From: Streptomyces sp. MBT65 | GTDB lineage: Bacteria > Actinomycetota > Actinomycetes > Streptomycetales > Streptomycetaceae | Direction of reading: 5' to 3' | NCBI RefSeq assembly: GCF_016612545.1 | Contig: NZ_JAENRY010000018.1 | Coordinates: 530-64,529 of the forward strand | Length of the DNA: 64,000 nt | Shown: one piece after another, positions 1-8,521 of the stretch | How the letters are laid out: the number at the start of each line of letters is the position of its first letter | How positions within the stretch are numbered: position 1 is the stretch's first letter | Translations under genes and position numbers: made by a program | Notes under the pieces: generated by a model | The model's database searches: none | What the model saw: only the letters and a program-made list of their open reading frames with translations | Told to the model about the DNA's origin: nothing

Positions 1-125
1 CGGCCATGGGTTCGTCGAGCAGCAGCAGCCGGGGCCGTTTGCCCAGGGCCAGCGCACCCGGGTGGCCTTCGCGCTGGCCCTGGGCAAACGGCCCCGGCTG
101 CTGCTGCTCGACGAACCCATGGCCG
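1..125. repeat. 55-bp perfect inverted repeat at window start (fold-back)
   Basis: Bases 1-55 are the exact reverse complement of bases 71-125, with a 15-base spacer at 56-70. The right arm is the coding strand of the ABC ATPase (Walker B region), so the left arm is that same stretch copied backwards. Sequence 47-55 (ggccagcgc) and 71-79 (gcgctggcc) would already form a short natural inverted repeat, a plausible switch point. It looks like an artefact of a contig end rather than biology, although a real hairpin cannot be excluded. Confidence 0.9.
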
Positions 126-565
126 ATCTCGACCCGCTGGTCCGGCGCGAGCTGACGGACCTGCTGCCGGCCGAGGCCGACCGGCACGGTTCGACCGTCG
201 TGATCTCCTCCCACCTGGTCGCCGAACTGGAGGGAGCCTGCGATTTCCTGGTGCTGATCGACGGTGGCACGGTCAGGCTCGCCGGCGACGTGGCCGAACT
301 CATCGGCGCGCACCGGACCGTCTCCGCCCCCGACGAGCAGGCGGACCGGCTGGTGAGACTGCCCGGCCAGACGACGGTCGAGCCCCGCAGCGCGGCCGGC
401 CGCACCACGGCACTGATCCGCCCGAGGGGCCCGCTCCCGGCGGAGCACGACCCCGCCCCGCCGAGCCTGGAGGAACTGCTCCTGGCCCATCTGCGAACAG
501 CCGACACACCCCCGCTGATCACACCCGCGGCACGCGCCGGCGCACACCACGAGGTGACGGTATGA
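47..565 (+). CDS. ABC exporter ATP-binding protein, 3' part only
   Basis: C-terminal part of an ABC transporter ATPase of the ABC-2 type export family, which energises a membrane permease at the cytoplasmic face. The frame reads GQRTRVAFALALGKRP (end of the signature motif), then Walker B LLLLDEP with a D-loop (ADLDPL) and the switch histidine in ISSHL. Walker A is missing because the sequence before about base 47 is an inverted copy of this gene and not its true 5' end. The stop overlaps the next gene start (ATGA at 562-565), so the two are translationally coupled. The ATPase function is secure; the substrate is unknown. The GTG at 62 is an internal codon, not a believable start. Confidence 0.85.
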   Translation, partial: GQRTRVAFALALGKRPRLLLLDEPMADLDPLVRRELTDLLPAEADRHGSTVVISSHLVAELEGACDFLVLIDGGTVRLAGDVAELIGAHRTVSAPDEQADRLVRLPGQTTVEPRSAAGRTTALIRPRGPLPAEHDPAPPSLEELLLAHLRTADTPPLITPAARAGAHHEVTV

Positions 566-1598
566 GCGGTTCCCCGACCACCGACACCCCCTCGCGTACG
601 ACGAGTTCGGGGCCGCGTCCACGTCTGAGACCGGTGCCGCGGCTGCGCGGGCTCACCTGGCTGGTCTGGCGGCAGAACCGGCTGGCGTTCTGGATCGGTA
701 TCGGCGCGGCGGTCGCCGTGGCGGCGTACGCGATCGTGCGCCACCAGGAGATGACGACCGCCATCGCACAGGGGCATCTCGACGCCTGTCGGGGCACCAC
801 CGTCCCGGCCGGGGACTGCTCCCACAAGCTCAACGCCTTCGCGCAGCGGTACCAGTTCCCGATGCGCCGCCCGCTCCAGGCCATGCCGGCGCTGCGTTGG
901 TCTTCGGCCTCTTCCTCGGCGGTCCCCAACTGGCCCAGGAGTGGGAGTCCGGCACCTACCGGACCGTGTGCACGCAGTCCGTCACCCGGCTGCGCTGGTT
1001 CGCGGCCAAACTGCTCCTCCCGGTGACTCTGACGGTACTGATCAGCGGCACGATCGCCGCCGCGACGACCTGGTGGTGGCGGCCGGCGGGCTCCCTGCTG
1101 GGCGGCTGGTTCCCCTGGTGGCAGTGGTATCCGTACGACGGTGTCGGCCCCGTCGTGGTCGGTCTCTCGGTGCTGTCCCTGCTCATCGGCGTGACCGCGG
1201 GCCTGATCCTGCGCCGCACCGTCCTGGCGATGGGCGCGACCGTGGTGCTGAGCGCGGCCGCGATGTACCTGCTGGAGCAGGTCCGCGCCCATCTGCTGCC
1301 CACCACCCTCGCCACGGTCCAGCACACGACGGACTCGGCGGCCCCGTCGAACGCGTGGGTCCTCGCCGAGGGCGCGGTCGACGCGGCCGGCCGCAAGGTG
1401 TCCGATCCGCCGGGTTGCTACGCGGTCGACGACTACACGAAGTGCCTTGTCCGGCACGGCAGGACGGGCCGCTGGGCGGAGTTCCATCCGTCGTCCCACC
1501 TGTGGCCCTTGCAGTGGGCGGAGACGGGCCTGTGCCTGCTGGCGGCGGGGGCGCTGGCGGGGGTGTGCGTCGTGTGGATCCGCCGCCGCACGGTCTGA
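562..1598 (+). pseudogene. ABC transporter permease, frameshifted near 890
   Basis: Membrane partner of the preceding ATPase. The first reading frame starts at ATG 562, has a cytoplasmic N-terminus (LTWLVWRQNRLAFW, typical of Streptomyces ABC-2 permeases) and one membrane segment, and runs correctly to about base 895. There the homology jumps one frame: the second part (VFGLFLGGPQLAQEWE, then TYRTVCTQSVTRLRW and at least four hydrophobic segments) continues to 1598. A single lost base (or two gained) between about 885 and 897 restores one protein of about 345 residues. Because it lies within 1 kb of the fold-back at the window start, sequencing error is as likely as a real mutation. Confidence 0.8.
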
Positions 1599-1744
1599 AC
1601 CGTCACCCGATTCCCGATTCCCGGCTCCCGTCCCCGAACCACTGCCTGAAGAGCGCCCAGGTCACCGACTCCGGCGACGGCGGGTGAACCGGCCTCGCTT
1701 CATGAAAGTGTGAAGGCCGCCGCACCCGACCGGAGAGAGACGTG

Positions 1745-2677
1745 ATGTCCCCAACCATTCGCAGGGCCGTGATTCCCGCCGCCGGGCTCGGCTCCCGGCT
1801 GCTGCCCCTGACGAAGGCGACGCCGAAGGAGATGCTGCCGGTCGGTGACAAGCCGGTCATCGAGCACACCGTCCGCGAGCTGGTGGACTCCGGCATCACC
1901 GACATCACCATCGTCGTCTCGGGCGGCAAGTCCCTGATCCAGGAGCACTTCCGCCCCAACCCCGCCCTCGTCGAGCAACTCCGCGAGGACGGCAAGACGG
2001 CCTACGCGGACGCCGTGGAGGAGGTCGCGGAGCTGGCCCGGCAGGGGCACATCACCTACCTCGACCAGTACGGTCCCTACGGCAACGGCACCCCCGTACT
2101 GAACGCGGCCCGTTCCTTCGGCGACGAGCCGGTGCTCGTGCTGTGGCCCGACGACGTCTTCGTGGCCGAGGTCCCGCGGGCCCAGCAGCTGATCCGCGCC
2201 TACGAGCAGACCGGCTGCCCGGTGCTGGCCCTCATGCCGATGGACCCCGTCGACTCCCAGCGCTACGGCGTGCCCGTGGTCAAGGAAGACCTCGGGGACG
2301 GTCAACTGCGCATCACCGGCCTGGTCGAGAAGCCCGAGCCCGCCGCCGCGCCCTCGGCGTACGCGGCGATCGGCGGCTATGTCGTCACGCCCGGGATCAT
2401 CGACGAACTGCGCGAGCAGACCCGCCGCTGGTACGAGCTCAGGACCGGCGAGGTCTATCTGACCGACGCCATCAACGCCTACGCCGCCTCCCGCGCGGTG
2501 TACGGGCAGGTCATCCAGGGCCGCTGGTACGACACCGGCAACCCGGCCGACTACCTGGTCGCCCAGATGGCCTTCGCGCTCGCCCACCCGCAGTACGGCC
2601 CCATCGTGCGCGGCCTGGTCGCCGAACTCGACGTCGACCGTGCGGCCGCCGTTCACCGGGCGGGGACCGGCACCTGA
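1745..2677 (+). CDS. galU: UTP--glucose-1-phosphate uridylyltransferase
   Basis: Cytosolic nucleotidyltransferase making UDP-glucose from UTP and glucose-1-phosphate, feeding cell-wall glycopolymers and glycogen/trehalose metabolism. The 310-residue length is normal for bacterial GalU. The N-terminal nucleotide-binding signature AAGLGSRLLPLTKATPKEML is intact, followed by LWPDDVF, VEKPEP and GRWYDTGNPADYL near the C-terminus. The frame also opens one codon earlier at GTG 1742, but ATG 1745 behind GAGAGAG (1733-1739) is the better start. It stands alone between the ABC permease and an ECF sigma factor. Confident assignment. Confidence 0.95.
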   Translation: MSPTIRRAVIPAAGLGSRLLPLTKATPKEMLPVGDKPVIEHTVRELVDSGITDITIVVSGGKSLIQEHFRPNPALVEQLREDGKTAYADAVEEVAELARQGHITYLDQYGPYGNGTPVLNAARSFGDEPVLVLWPDDVFVAEVPRAQQLIRAYEQTGCPVLALMPMDPVDSQRYGVPVVKEDLGDGQLRITGLVEKPEPAAAPSAYAAIGGYVVTPGIIDELREQTRRWYELRTGEVYLTDAINAYAASRAVYGQVIQGRWYDTGNPADYLVAQMAFALAHPQYGPIVRGLVAELDVDRAAAVHRAGTGT

Positions 2678-2777
2678 CCCGTCGCCCGTCGCGGCCGTAC
2701 CGCCCGCAGCGCCGTGACCTGCGCCGCCGGGCCGCGCAGACGCTTGCGCGAACCGGGTCGGAACGAAGGCGGCACGC

Positions 2778-3686
2778 ATGGGTATCGGGGACGGTACGGA
2801 CTCCCTCGACGAGGCGACGGACGTGTTCATGGCGGCGCGTCCCCAGCTCTTCGGCATCGCCTACCGCGTGCTCGGCAGTGCCACGGAGGCCGAGGACGTG
2901 GTCCAGGACGCGTGGCTGCGGTGGCAGGGCACCGACCGTGACGTGGTCCGTGAGCCCAAGGCGTTCCTCGCCACCGTCACCGCCCGGCTGGCGCTCAATG
3001 TCGCCCAGTCCGCCAGGGTGCGCCGCGAGTCGTACATCGGACCCTGGCTGCCGGAGCCGGTCGACACACGCGCGGATCCGCAGTTGGGCGCCGAGCGGGC
3101 CGAGGCGCTCGACACGGCGGTGCTCCTCCTGCTGGAGCGGCTCAACCCGGTGGAGCGGGCCGCGTATGTGCTGCGGGAGGCCTTTGACTACCCGTACCAG
3201 CAGATCGCGGACATGCTGGAGACCAGCGAGACCAACACGCGCCAGTTGGTGAGCCGGGCGCGCCGACACCTCGCGTCGGAGCGCCACAAGCCCGTCGACG
3301 TCACCGAGCACCGACGGCTGATGGAGGTGTTCCTCACCGCCGCACAGACCGGTGATCTGGCCGTGCTCGAAGGCATCCTCGCCCAGGACGTGGTCAGCTA
3401 CACCGACGGGAACGGACTGCGCGGGGCGTCCAGGATCCCGGTCGTCGGCCTGGTGCACGTCTCCCGCTACCTGGCCGCCTTCGCGCCGCGCTTCTGGCCG
3501 GGCAAGGAGATCCACTGGGTCGAGGCCAACGGCGGACCGGCCGCCCTCGTCACGGCCGAGGGGACACCGGTGCTGCTGCTCACCCTCGACATCTCGGAGC
3601 GCGGCATCGAGCGGGCCATGTGGGTCATGAACCCGGAGAAGCTGGCACCGTACGTGGCCTCCCTGGACGGCGGCGCCACGTCCTGA
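2778..3686 (+). CDS. sigJ: ECF41-type RNA polymerase sigma factor (SigJ-like)
   Basis: 302-residue extracytoplasmic-function sigma factor with a C-terminal SnoaL-like extension, the ECF41 architecture. Region 2 covers about residues 15-80 and region 4 about 110-170 (YQQIADMLETSETNTRQLVSRARR). The three motifs that mark ECF41 are present or close: WLPEP at residues 90-94, DGNG at 210-213 where the family usually has DGGGK, and NPEKL at 285-289. In characterised ECF41 proteins the extension replaces an anti-sigma factor and tunes activity. The next gene is an NmrA-like oxidoreductase/epimerase, the expected partner. GAAGG at 2764 precedes ATG 2778. Signal sensed is unknown. Confidence 0.93.
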   Translation: MGIGDGTDSLDEATDVFMAARPQLFGIAYRVLGSATEAEDVVQDAWLRWQGTDRDVVREPKAFLATVTARLALNVAQSARVRRESYIGPWLPEPVDTRADPQLGAERAEALDTAVLLLLERLNPVERAAYVLREAFDYPYQQIADMLETSETNTRQLVSRARRHLASERHKPVDVTEHRRLMEVFLTAAQTGDLAVLEGILAQDVVSYTDGNGLRGASRIPVVGLVHVSRYLAAFAPRFWPGKEIHWVEANGGPAALVTAEGTPVLLLTLDISERGIERAMWVMNPEKLAPYVASLDGGATS

Positions 3687-3728
3687 GCTGTCACAACGCA
3701 CCGGAGGGGCCGGCTGTCGAACAGGAGG

Positions 3729-3755
3729 TGTCACAGACGGAGCCCGTGCCCGGTC
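3729..3755 (+). promoter_or_regulatory. candidate ECF41-dependent promoter
   Basis: TGTCACA at 3729-3735 is followed after exactly 16 bases by GGTC at 3752-3755. The published ECF41 promoter consensus, as I recall it, is TGTCACA, 16 bases, CGTC. The site lies between the sigma gene and its partner oxidoreductase, about 60 bases before the latter's ATG. A second TGTCACA at 3689-3695 lacks a matching -10 at the right distance. Confidence 0.65.
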
Positions 3756-3814
3756 TTCAGTGGTGCAGGCGCCAGCTGGTGCAGGCATCAGTGAAACCCG
3801 AAAGGAAATCCGTC

Positions 3815-4561
3815 ATGAAGGTCGTAGTGATCGGTGGCACCGGGCTCATCGGCTCGAAGGTGGTCGCCGGGCTCGGGGAGCTCGGGCACGAGGCGGTCGC
3901 GGCGGCGCCCAGCACCGGCGTGAACACGCTGACGGGCGAGGGACTGGCCGAGGTCCTGGAGGGGGCGTCGGTGGTGGTCGACGTGTCGAACTCGCCCTCG
4001 TTCGAGGACCAGGCGGTCATGGACTTCTTCCGCGCCTCTACGACGAATCTGCTGAAGGCGGAGACCGAGGCGGGCGTCGCGCACCACGTGGCGCTGTCCG
4101 TGGTCGGCACCGAACGCCTCCTGGGGAGCGGGTACTTCCGCGCCAAGCAGGCCCAGGAAGACCTGATCAAGGCGTCCGGCAACCCCTACACCATCGTCCA
4201 CGCCACCCAGTTCTTCGAGTTCGCGAAGGGACTCGCCGACGGGGTCACCGTGGGCGACACCGTGCACCTGCCCGACGCGAAGATCCAGCCCATCGTCTCC
4301 GACGACGTGGCCGCGGCCGTCGTCCGCGCCGCCGTTGGGGACCCGGTGGGCGGCGTGGTGGAGGTCGCCGGTCCCGAGGCGTTCCAGCTGGAGGAGTTCA
4401 TCCGCATGGGACTCAGCGCGCAGGACGACCCCCGCAAGATCGTCACCGACCCCCAAGCGACGTACTGGGGCGCCGAGTTGGAGGAGGACACGCTCCTGCC
4501 GGGGCCGGGCGCGCAGATCGCCGGGACGCGGTTCGCCGACTGGCTTTCGCGGCAGAAGTAG
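3815..4561 (+). CDS. NmrA/SDR-like NAD(P)-binding oxidoreductase (ECF41 partner)
   Basis: 248-residue atypical short-chain dehydrogenase with the N-terminal Rossmann motif GGTGLIGSKV and the NmrA-like segment HHVALSVVGTERL, followed by YFRAKQAQEDLIKASG, where the tyrosine/lysine pair of SDRs would sit (YxxxK-like spacing is loose). Such genes are one of three classes of ECF41 target (carboxymuconolactone decarboxylase, oxidoreductase, epimerase), so position after sigJ and a TGTCACA promoter suggests it is the regulon of that sigma factor. Start chosen at ATG 3815 behind AAAGGA (3801-3806); the frame is open further upstream but without a site. Substrate unknown. Confidence 0.9.
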   Translation: MKVVVIGGTGLIGSKVVAGLGELGHEAVAAAPSTGVNTLTGEGLAEVLEGASVVVDVSNSPSFEDQAVMDFFRASTTNLLKAETEAGVAHHVALSVVGTERLLGSGYFRAKQAQEDLIKASGNPYTIVHATQFFEFAKGLADGVTVGDTVHLPDAKIQPIVSDDVAAAVVRAAVGDPVGGVVEVAGPEAFQLEEFIRMGLSAQDDPRKIVTDPQATYWGAELEEDTLLPGPGAQIAGTRFADWLSRQK

Positions 4562-4589
4562 GGATCAGTAAGTAGAGACCGTTCACTCC

Positions 4590-4619
4590 GGGTGGCCCTT
4601 TCCTTCGAAAGGGCCACCC
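4590..4619. terminator. 13-bp stem hairpin, bidirectional terminator
   Basis: GGGTGGCCCTTTC at 4590-4602 pairs perfectly with 4607-4619 across a CTTC loop. It sits between two convergent genes, 28 bases after the oxidoreductase stop and 8 bases from the end of the nitroreductase on the other strand, so it can serve both. Confidence 0.85.
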
Positions 4620-4627
4620 GCGCTGTC

Positions 4628-5296
4628 TCATCCCTCGACGAACGTGACCGTCTCCGCGAGGGGAGCCCTGCCCGTACGGGGATGGTCGACCGTGACGTCC
4701 TCGTATCCGATCGACATGCCGCAGAAGAGCGTGAGTTCGTCCGGGGGCGACAGGATCTCCGTGACGCTCCCGCGGAACTTCGCCCAGGCCATCTGCGGGC
4801 AACTGTGCAGCCCTTCGGCGCGCAGCAACAGCATGACGGTCTGCAGGAACATGCCGGTGTCGGACCACTGGGCCGGGCCCAGATCGCGGTCGATGTAGCA
4901 GAACAGGGCGGTCGGCGCACCGAAGCAGTCCCAGTTCGCGGAGGCGGCCCGCTGGCGCGCCTCGATGTCCTCGCGCGGGATGCCGAGCGCGCCGTAGTGC
5001 TGCTCTCCGAAGGCGGAACGGCGCTCGCGGTAGGGCGACTTGAGCGTCGGCGGGTACTGCTCGTACTCCGGCTCGTCCCAGGGGTCGCCCGTGGCCAGGC
5101 GTTCGCCGGCGCGTTTCTTGATCTCGGCCAGCGGTTCGCCGCTCACCACGTACGCGCGCCACGGCTGGATGTTCGAGCCGGACGGCGCCCAGGCCGCGGC
5201 GGACAGCACGCGCTCCAGCACGTCCCTCGGGACCTCCCGGTCGGTGAACCCGCGTGCCGCGCGCCGGCTCATGACCGCCTCGTAGACGTCCAAGGC
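4628..5296 (-). CDS. nitroreductase family flavoprotein
   Basis: 222-residue FMN-dependent nitroreductase, a cytosolic NAD(P)H oxidase of nitro, quinone or similar substrates. Sequence signs are the FMN-binding start DVYEAVMSRRAARGFTDREV, then AAAWAPSGSNIQPWRAYVV and a C-terminal half ending FCGMSIGYED. I chose the TTG at 5296 because GGAGAGG lies seven bases upstream on the coding strand and the family normally starts exactly at this point; the ATG at 5311 (reading MRRGTALDV) would place the ribosome site inside the gene. It follows the cytochrome b gene by 58 bases on the same strand and may be co-transcribed. Physiological substrate unknown. Confidence 0.9.
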   Translation of the reverse strand, partial: ALDVYEAVMSRRAARGFTDREVPRDVLERVLSAAAWAPSGSNIQPWRAYVVSGEPLAEIKKRAGERLATGDPWDEPEYEQYPPTLKSPYRERRSAFGEQHYGALGIPREDIEARQRAASANWDCFGAPTALFCYIDRDLGPAQWSDTGMFLQTVMLLLRAEGLHSCPQMAWAKFRGSVTEILSPPDELTLFCGMSIGYEDVTVDHPRTGRAPLAETVTFVEG

Positions 5297-5354
5297 TGTT
5301 CCTCTCCTCATCTGTCGACAGGTGCTCAACTGCCCTTCTCCGCAACGGGTTTGG

Positions 5355-6944
5355 TCATCGCTGCAGTTCTTCGGCCGGTATTTCCTTGTGCTCGAACTCC
5401 CGCGCCGTCGGTTTGGTGATCTGCGCGTTCTCGCCGTAGAGGCGCTCGCTGAGCCGGGCGCGCAGATTCCGGGGGCCGGACTCGATCGGGCGGTACTGCT
5501 CGTGCTGGGTGAGCAGGTGCAACTGCTCCCGGTCGAGCGGCTCGTGGACCTCGACGAACTCTCCGTCGGGCAGGCGTTTGACGATGCCGGTCTCGCGTCC
5601 GTGCAGTACCTTTTCGCGGTCGGCGCGCTGAAGTCCCAGTGCCCATCGCCTGGTTACGGAGTACGCCGCGACGGGCACGACGAACAGACCGATGCGGACG
5701 GCCCATGTCACCGACTCGACCGACATATGGAGACGGACGGCGATGATGTCGTTCCCGGCGCCGATCAGGGCCACCGCGTAGAAACTGAGCCACGCGACGC
5801 CAAGTGCCGTGCGTACCGGGCGATTTCGGGGTCGGTCCAGCAGGTTCTGCTCGCGTGCGTCCCGGGTCACCCAGGACTCGATGAACGGATACACGCCGAG
5901 GGCGAGGAAGAAACCGACGCCCGCGCTCAGCGGGATCAGATTGTCGAGCGCGAGGGTGTGCCCCCAGAAGGTGATCTCCCAGCCCGGCATCACCCGCAGC
6001 AGTCCGTCCGCCACGCCCATGTACCAGTCGGGCTGCGAGCCCGCCGAGACCTGGTCGGCACGGTAAGGCCCGTATTGCCAGACGGGGTTGATCTGCGCGA
6101 CCGCCGCGACGACGAGGACGGCGCCGGTCACCAGCAGGAAGTATCCGGCGGACTTGACGGCCCGTACCTTGGCGGACACACCCACGATGTTGGTGTTGGT
6201 GCGTCCGCGGCCCGGGTACTGGGTGTGCCCGTGGGCGAGCACCAGGGCCAGATGCGCGATCAGGAGTCCCACCATGAGGGCGGGGATGATCAGCACATGG
6301 ATGGTGTTGAAGCGCGCCACCAGATCGTGGCCCGGGAACTCGCCGCCGAAGAGGAACATCGACACGTACGTCCCGACGATCGGGATGGACAGGATCGTTC
6401 CGTTCACGACGGCGAGGCCGGTGCCGGAGAGCAGGTCGTCCGGGAGGTCGTAACCCGTGAGTCCCGCGAACATGGCGAGGACCAACAGCAGGAATCCGAA
6501 GAGCCAGTTGACCTCGCGCGGCTTGCGGAAGGCGCCGGTGAAGAACACCCGCATCATGTGCGCGAGCAGGGAGGCCACGAAGATCAGCGCCGACCAGTGG
6601 TGGGCCTGCCGGATCAGCAGACCGCCGCGGACGTCGAAGGAGATGCGCAGGGTCGAGGCGAACGCCTCCGACATCAGCTGGCCGCGCAGCGGTGCGTAAC
6701 TGCCGTCGTACCGCACCTCGTTCATCGACGGATGGAAGTAGAAGGTCAGATACACGCCCGTGACGACGAGGATGACGAAGCTGTAGAGGCAGATCTCCCC
6801 CAGCAGGAACGACCAGTGGTCCGGGAAGACCCGTCGCGTTCCGCCGCGGATCAGGCGGCGGACACCCAGACGTCCGTCGGCCCACTCGGCCACTCTCTCG
6901 CCCTTTGTCCGTACGGCCTGTTGGTCCCCTTCGAGATCCTGCAT
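5355..6944 (-). CDS. cytochrome b, QcrB-like, stand-alone
   Basis: Membrane cytochrome b of about 530 residues resembling actinobacterial QcrB of the bc1-aa3 supercomplex. It carries the four haem-ligand histidines (QAHHWSALIF and FNTIHVLIIPAL regions), the quinol-site PDWYMG variant of PEWY, and a long hydrophilic C-terminal tail after the last helix. Unlike the housekeeping gene it has no qcrC, qcrA or cta genes beside it: neighbours are a nitroreductase and a type II NADH dehydrogenase. It is therefore probably a secondary paralogue; what it would hand electrons to is not visible. GTG at 6950 is an alternative start. Function by family is firm, role is inference. Confidence 0.9.
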   Translation of the reverse strand: MQDLEGDQQAVRTKGERVAEWADGRLGVRRLIRGGTRRVFPDHWSFLLGEICLYSFVILVVTGVYLTFYFHPSMNEVRYDGSYAPLRGQLMSEAFASTLRISFDVRGGLLIRQAHHWSALIFVASLLAHMMRVFFTGAFRKPREVNWLFGFLLLVLAMFAGLTGYDLPDDLLSGTGLAVVNGTILSIPIVGTYVSMFLFGGEFPGHDLVARFNTIHVLIIPALMVGLLIAHLALVLAHGHTQYPGRGRTNTNIVGVSAKVRAVKSAGYFLLVTGAVLVVAAVAQINPVWQYGPYRADQVSAGSQPDWYMGVADGLLRVMPGWEITFWGHTLALDNLIPLSAGVGFFLALGVYPFIESWVTRDAREQNLLDRPRNRPVRTALGVAWLSFYAVALIGAGNDIIAVRLHMSVESVTWAVRIGLFVVPVAAYSVTRRWALGLQRADREKVLHGRETGIVKRLPDGEFVEVHEPLDREQLHLLTQHEQYRPIESGPRNLRARLSERLYGENAQITKPTAREFEHKEIPAEELQR

Positions 6945-7025
6945 GGTCACCCCGTTCGACGGTCAAGGAAAAGCGCGGTGCTGCCTGTAAGGCGGTGCCG
7001 CCCTGCCTTTAAGACCGGGGGAGCG

Positions 7026-7044
7026 CCGCATGTGTGACATGCGG
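7026..7044. promoter_or_regulatory. palindrome upstream of the cytochrome b gene
   Basis: CCGCATGT-GTG-ACATGCGG, eight bases on each arm pairing perfectly. It lies about 80 bases before the cytochrome b start, a suitable place for a dimeric regulator, but also just after the end of the next gene on the same strand (stop at 7121), so a weak terminator role is possible. Confidence 0.45.
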
Positions 7045-7120
7045 TCGCCGCGCCCCCGCACCGCAGTGGCACGACGGTGTGGTCGGTCACCATGCGGGCG
7101 ACGTGTCGCTGCCCGTCGAG

Positions 7121-8470
7121 TCAGGTGGGCCTCCTCGTCCGGTCGGCGACCGGGCCCTGCGCGCGCCCGTTCGTGACGAAGGCGTCCCGCGGGTGCTGTA
7201 CGGAGGCGAGGGAGACGAGGTCACGGCCGGTCAGGGCGGCCGTGAGCCAGACCGCCAGGACGCGGATCTTCCGCTCCCAGCTGGGCACCGCCAGCACGTG
7301 ATAGCCCCGGTGCATCAGCCAGGCCGGGAAGCCCTTGATGACGATGCCCTTGTACTGGAAGATGCCCCGCCCCAGGCCCAGCGTCGCCACCACGCCCAGG
7401 CTGCTGTGGCGGTAGGTCCGCACGCGCCGCCCGCGCAGATCGGCCACGAGGTTCTTCGCGAGGAGCCTGCCCTGCCGTACGGCGTGCTGGGCGTTCGGTA
7501 CCGTGCGGGCGCCCGGCAGGGGCGAGGCCAGGTCCGGGATGGTCGCGTCGTCCCCGGCCGCCCACACGTCCGGCACCGGTGCGCCGTCCGTGCCCACCCG
7601 CAGGTCGGGGCGGACCAGGAGCAGGCCGCGCTCGTCGACCGGCAGGTCGGTGTGGTTGTGCACGACCGGGTTCGAGGCGTTGCCCGCGGCCCAGACGATC
7701 AGGGTGGAGTCGTACTCCTGGCCGTCGGAGAGGACGACATGGCCGTCTTCGGCGGACAGCAGCTGTGTGTTGAGGTGGACGTGCGCGCCACGGCGTTCCA
7801 GATGGCGCACCACCCACGCGCCCGGCTTGTCGCTCACCTCGGGCAGGATGCGGCCGCGGGCCTCGACGAGGTGGAAGGAGAGGTCGTCCGGGGCCAGTTC
7901 GGGATAGGACCTGAGCATCGCGGCCGCCAGCGACAGCAGTTCGCCGAAGCCCTCGACGCCGGAGAACCCGCCTCCGACGAACGTGACGGTGAGCAGCTTG
8001 CGCCGCTCGGGGCCGGGCGGCAGCGACGCGGCCTGGTCGAACGCGGTCATCAGCCGGTCCCGGATCGCCACGGCCTCCTCCACGTGCTTGAGACCGATGG
8101 CCCGCTCCGCGAGGCCGGGGACGGGGAAGGTTCGGGTCACGGCACCGGCGGTGACCACGAGGATGTCGTAGCGCAGCTCATAGGCGTCTCCGCGCACCGG
8201 GCGGACGGTCACCGTACGGTCCGCGTCGCGGATCTCGGTCACGGTCCCCGCGATCAGCCGGGTACGGCCCAGATGGCGGCGCAGCGAGACGACGGCGTGC
8301 CGTGCCTCCACCGAACCGGCCGCCACCTCCGGCAGGAACGGCTGATAGGTCATGTACGGGCGCGGGTCGACGACGGTGACCCGCGCCTCGCCCGGACGCA
8401 GCTTCTTCTGCAGGCCCCACGCGGTGTAGAAGCCCGCGTAGCCGCCGCCGACGATCAGGATCTGTCGCAT
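7121..8470 (-). CDS. ndh: type II NADH dehydrogenase / FAD-dependent oxidoreductase
   Basis: 449-residue two-dinucleotide-binding flavoprotein of the NDH-2 family, a non-proton-pumping membrane-associated NADH:quinone oxidoreductase. The N-terminal FAD fold shows ILIVGGGYAGFYTAW, the second Rossmann fold VTFVGGGFSGVEGFGEL binds NADH, and a third motif VWAAGDDATIPD closes the FAD site. The C-terminal region KGIVIKGFPAWLMHRGYHVL matches the membrane-anchoring part of the family. ATG 8470 is preceded by GAGGGAG; a longer frame from 8497 has no site. With the cytochrome b and nitroreductase downstream on the same strand it may form a small redox unit. Good confidence in family, moderate in quinone specificity. 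Confidence 0.88.
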   Translation of the reverse strand: MRQILIVGGGYAGFYTAWGLQKKLRPGEARVTVVDPRPYMTYQPFLPEVAAGSVEARHAVVSLRRHLGRTRLIAGTVTEIRDADRTVTVRPVRGDAYELRYDILVVTAGAVTRTFPVPGLAERAIGLKHVEEAVAIRDRLMTAFDQAASLPPGPERRKLLTVTFVGGGFSGVEGFGELLSLAAAMLRSYPELAPDDLSFHLVEARGRILPEVSDKPGAWVVRHLERRGAHVHLNTQLLSAEDGHVVLSDGQEYDSTLIVWAAGNASNPVVHNHTDLPVDERGLLLVRPDLRVGTDGAPVPDVWAAGDDATIPDLASPLPGARTVPNAQHAVRQGRLLAKNLVADLRGRRVRTYRHSSLGVVATLGLGRGIFQYKGIVIKGFPAWLMHRGYHVLAVPSWERKIRVLAVWLTAALTGRDLVSLASVQHPRDAFVTNGRAQGPVADRTRRPT

Positions 8471-8521
8471 GACTCCCTCTGCTTCGTTGTCCGTCACCAG
8501 ATGGACCGGGCAGAGTGGGCC

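Noticed and set aside
3689..3695. First TGTCACA copy as the ECF41 promoter.
   Set aside because: No CGTC-like -10 at 16 bases; the nearest TGTC is 19 bases away. The copy at 3729 fits better.
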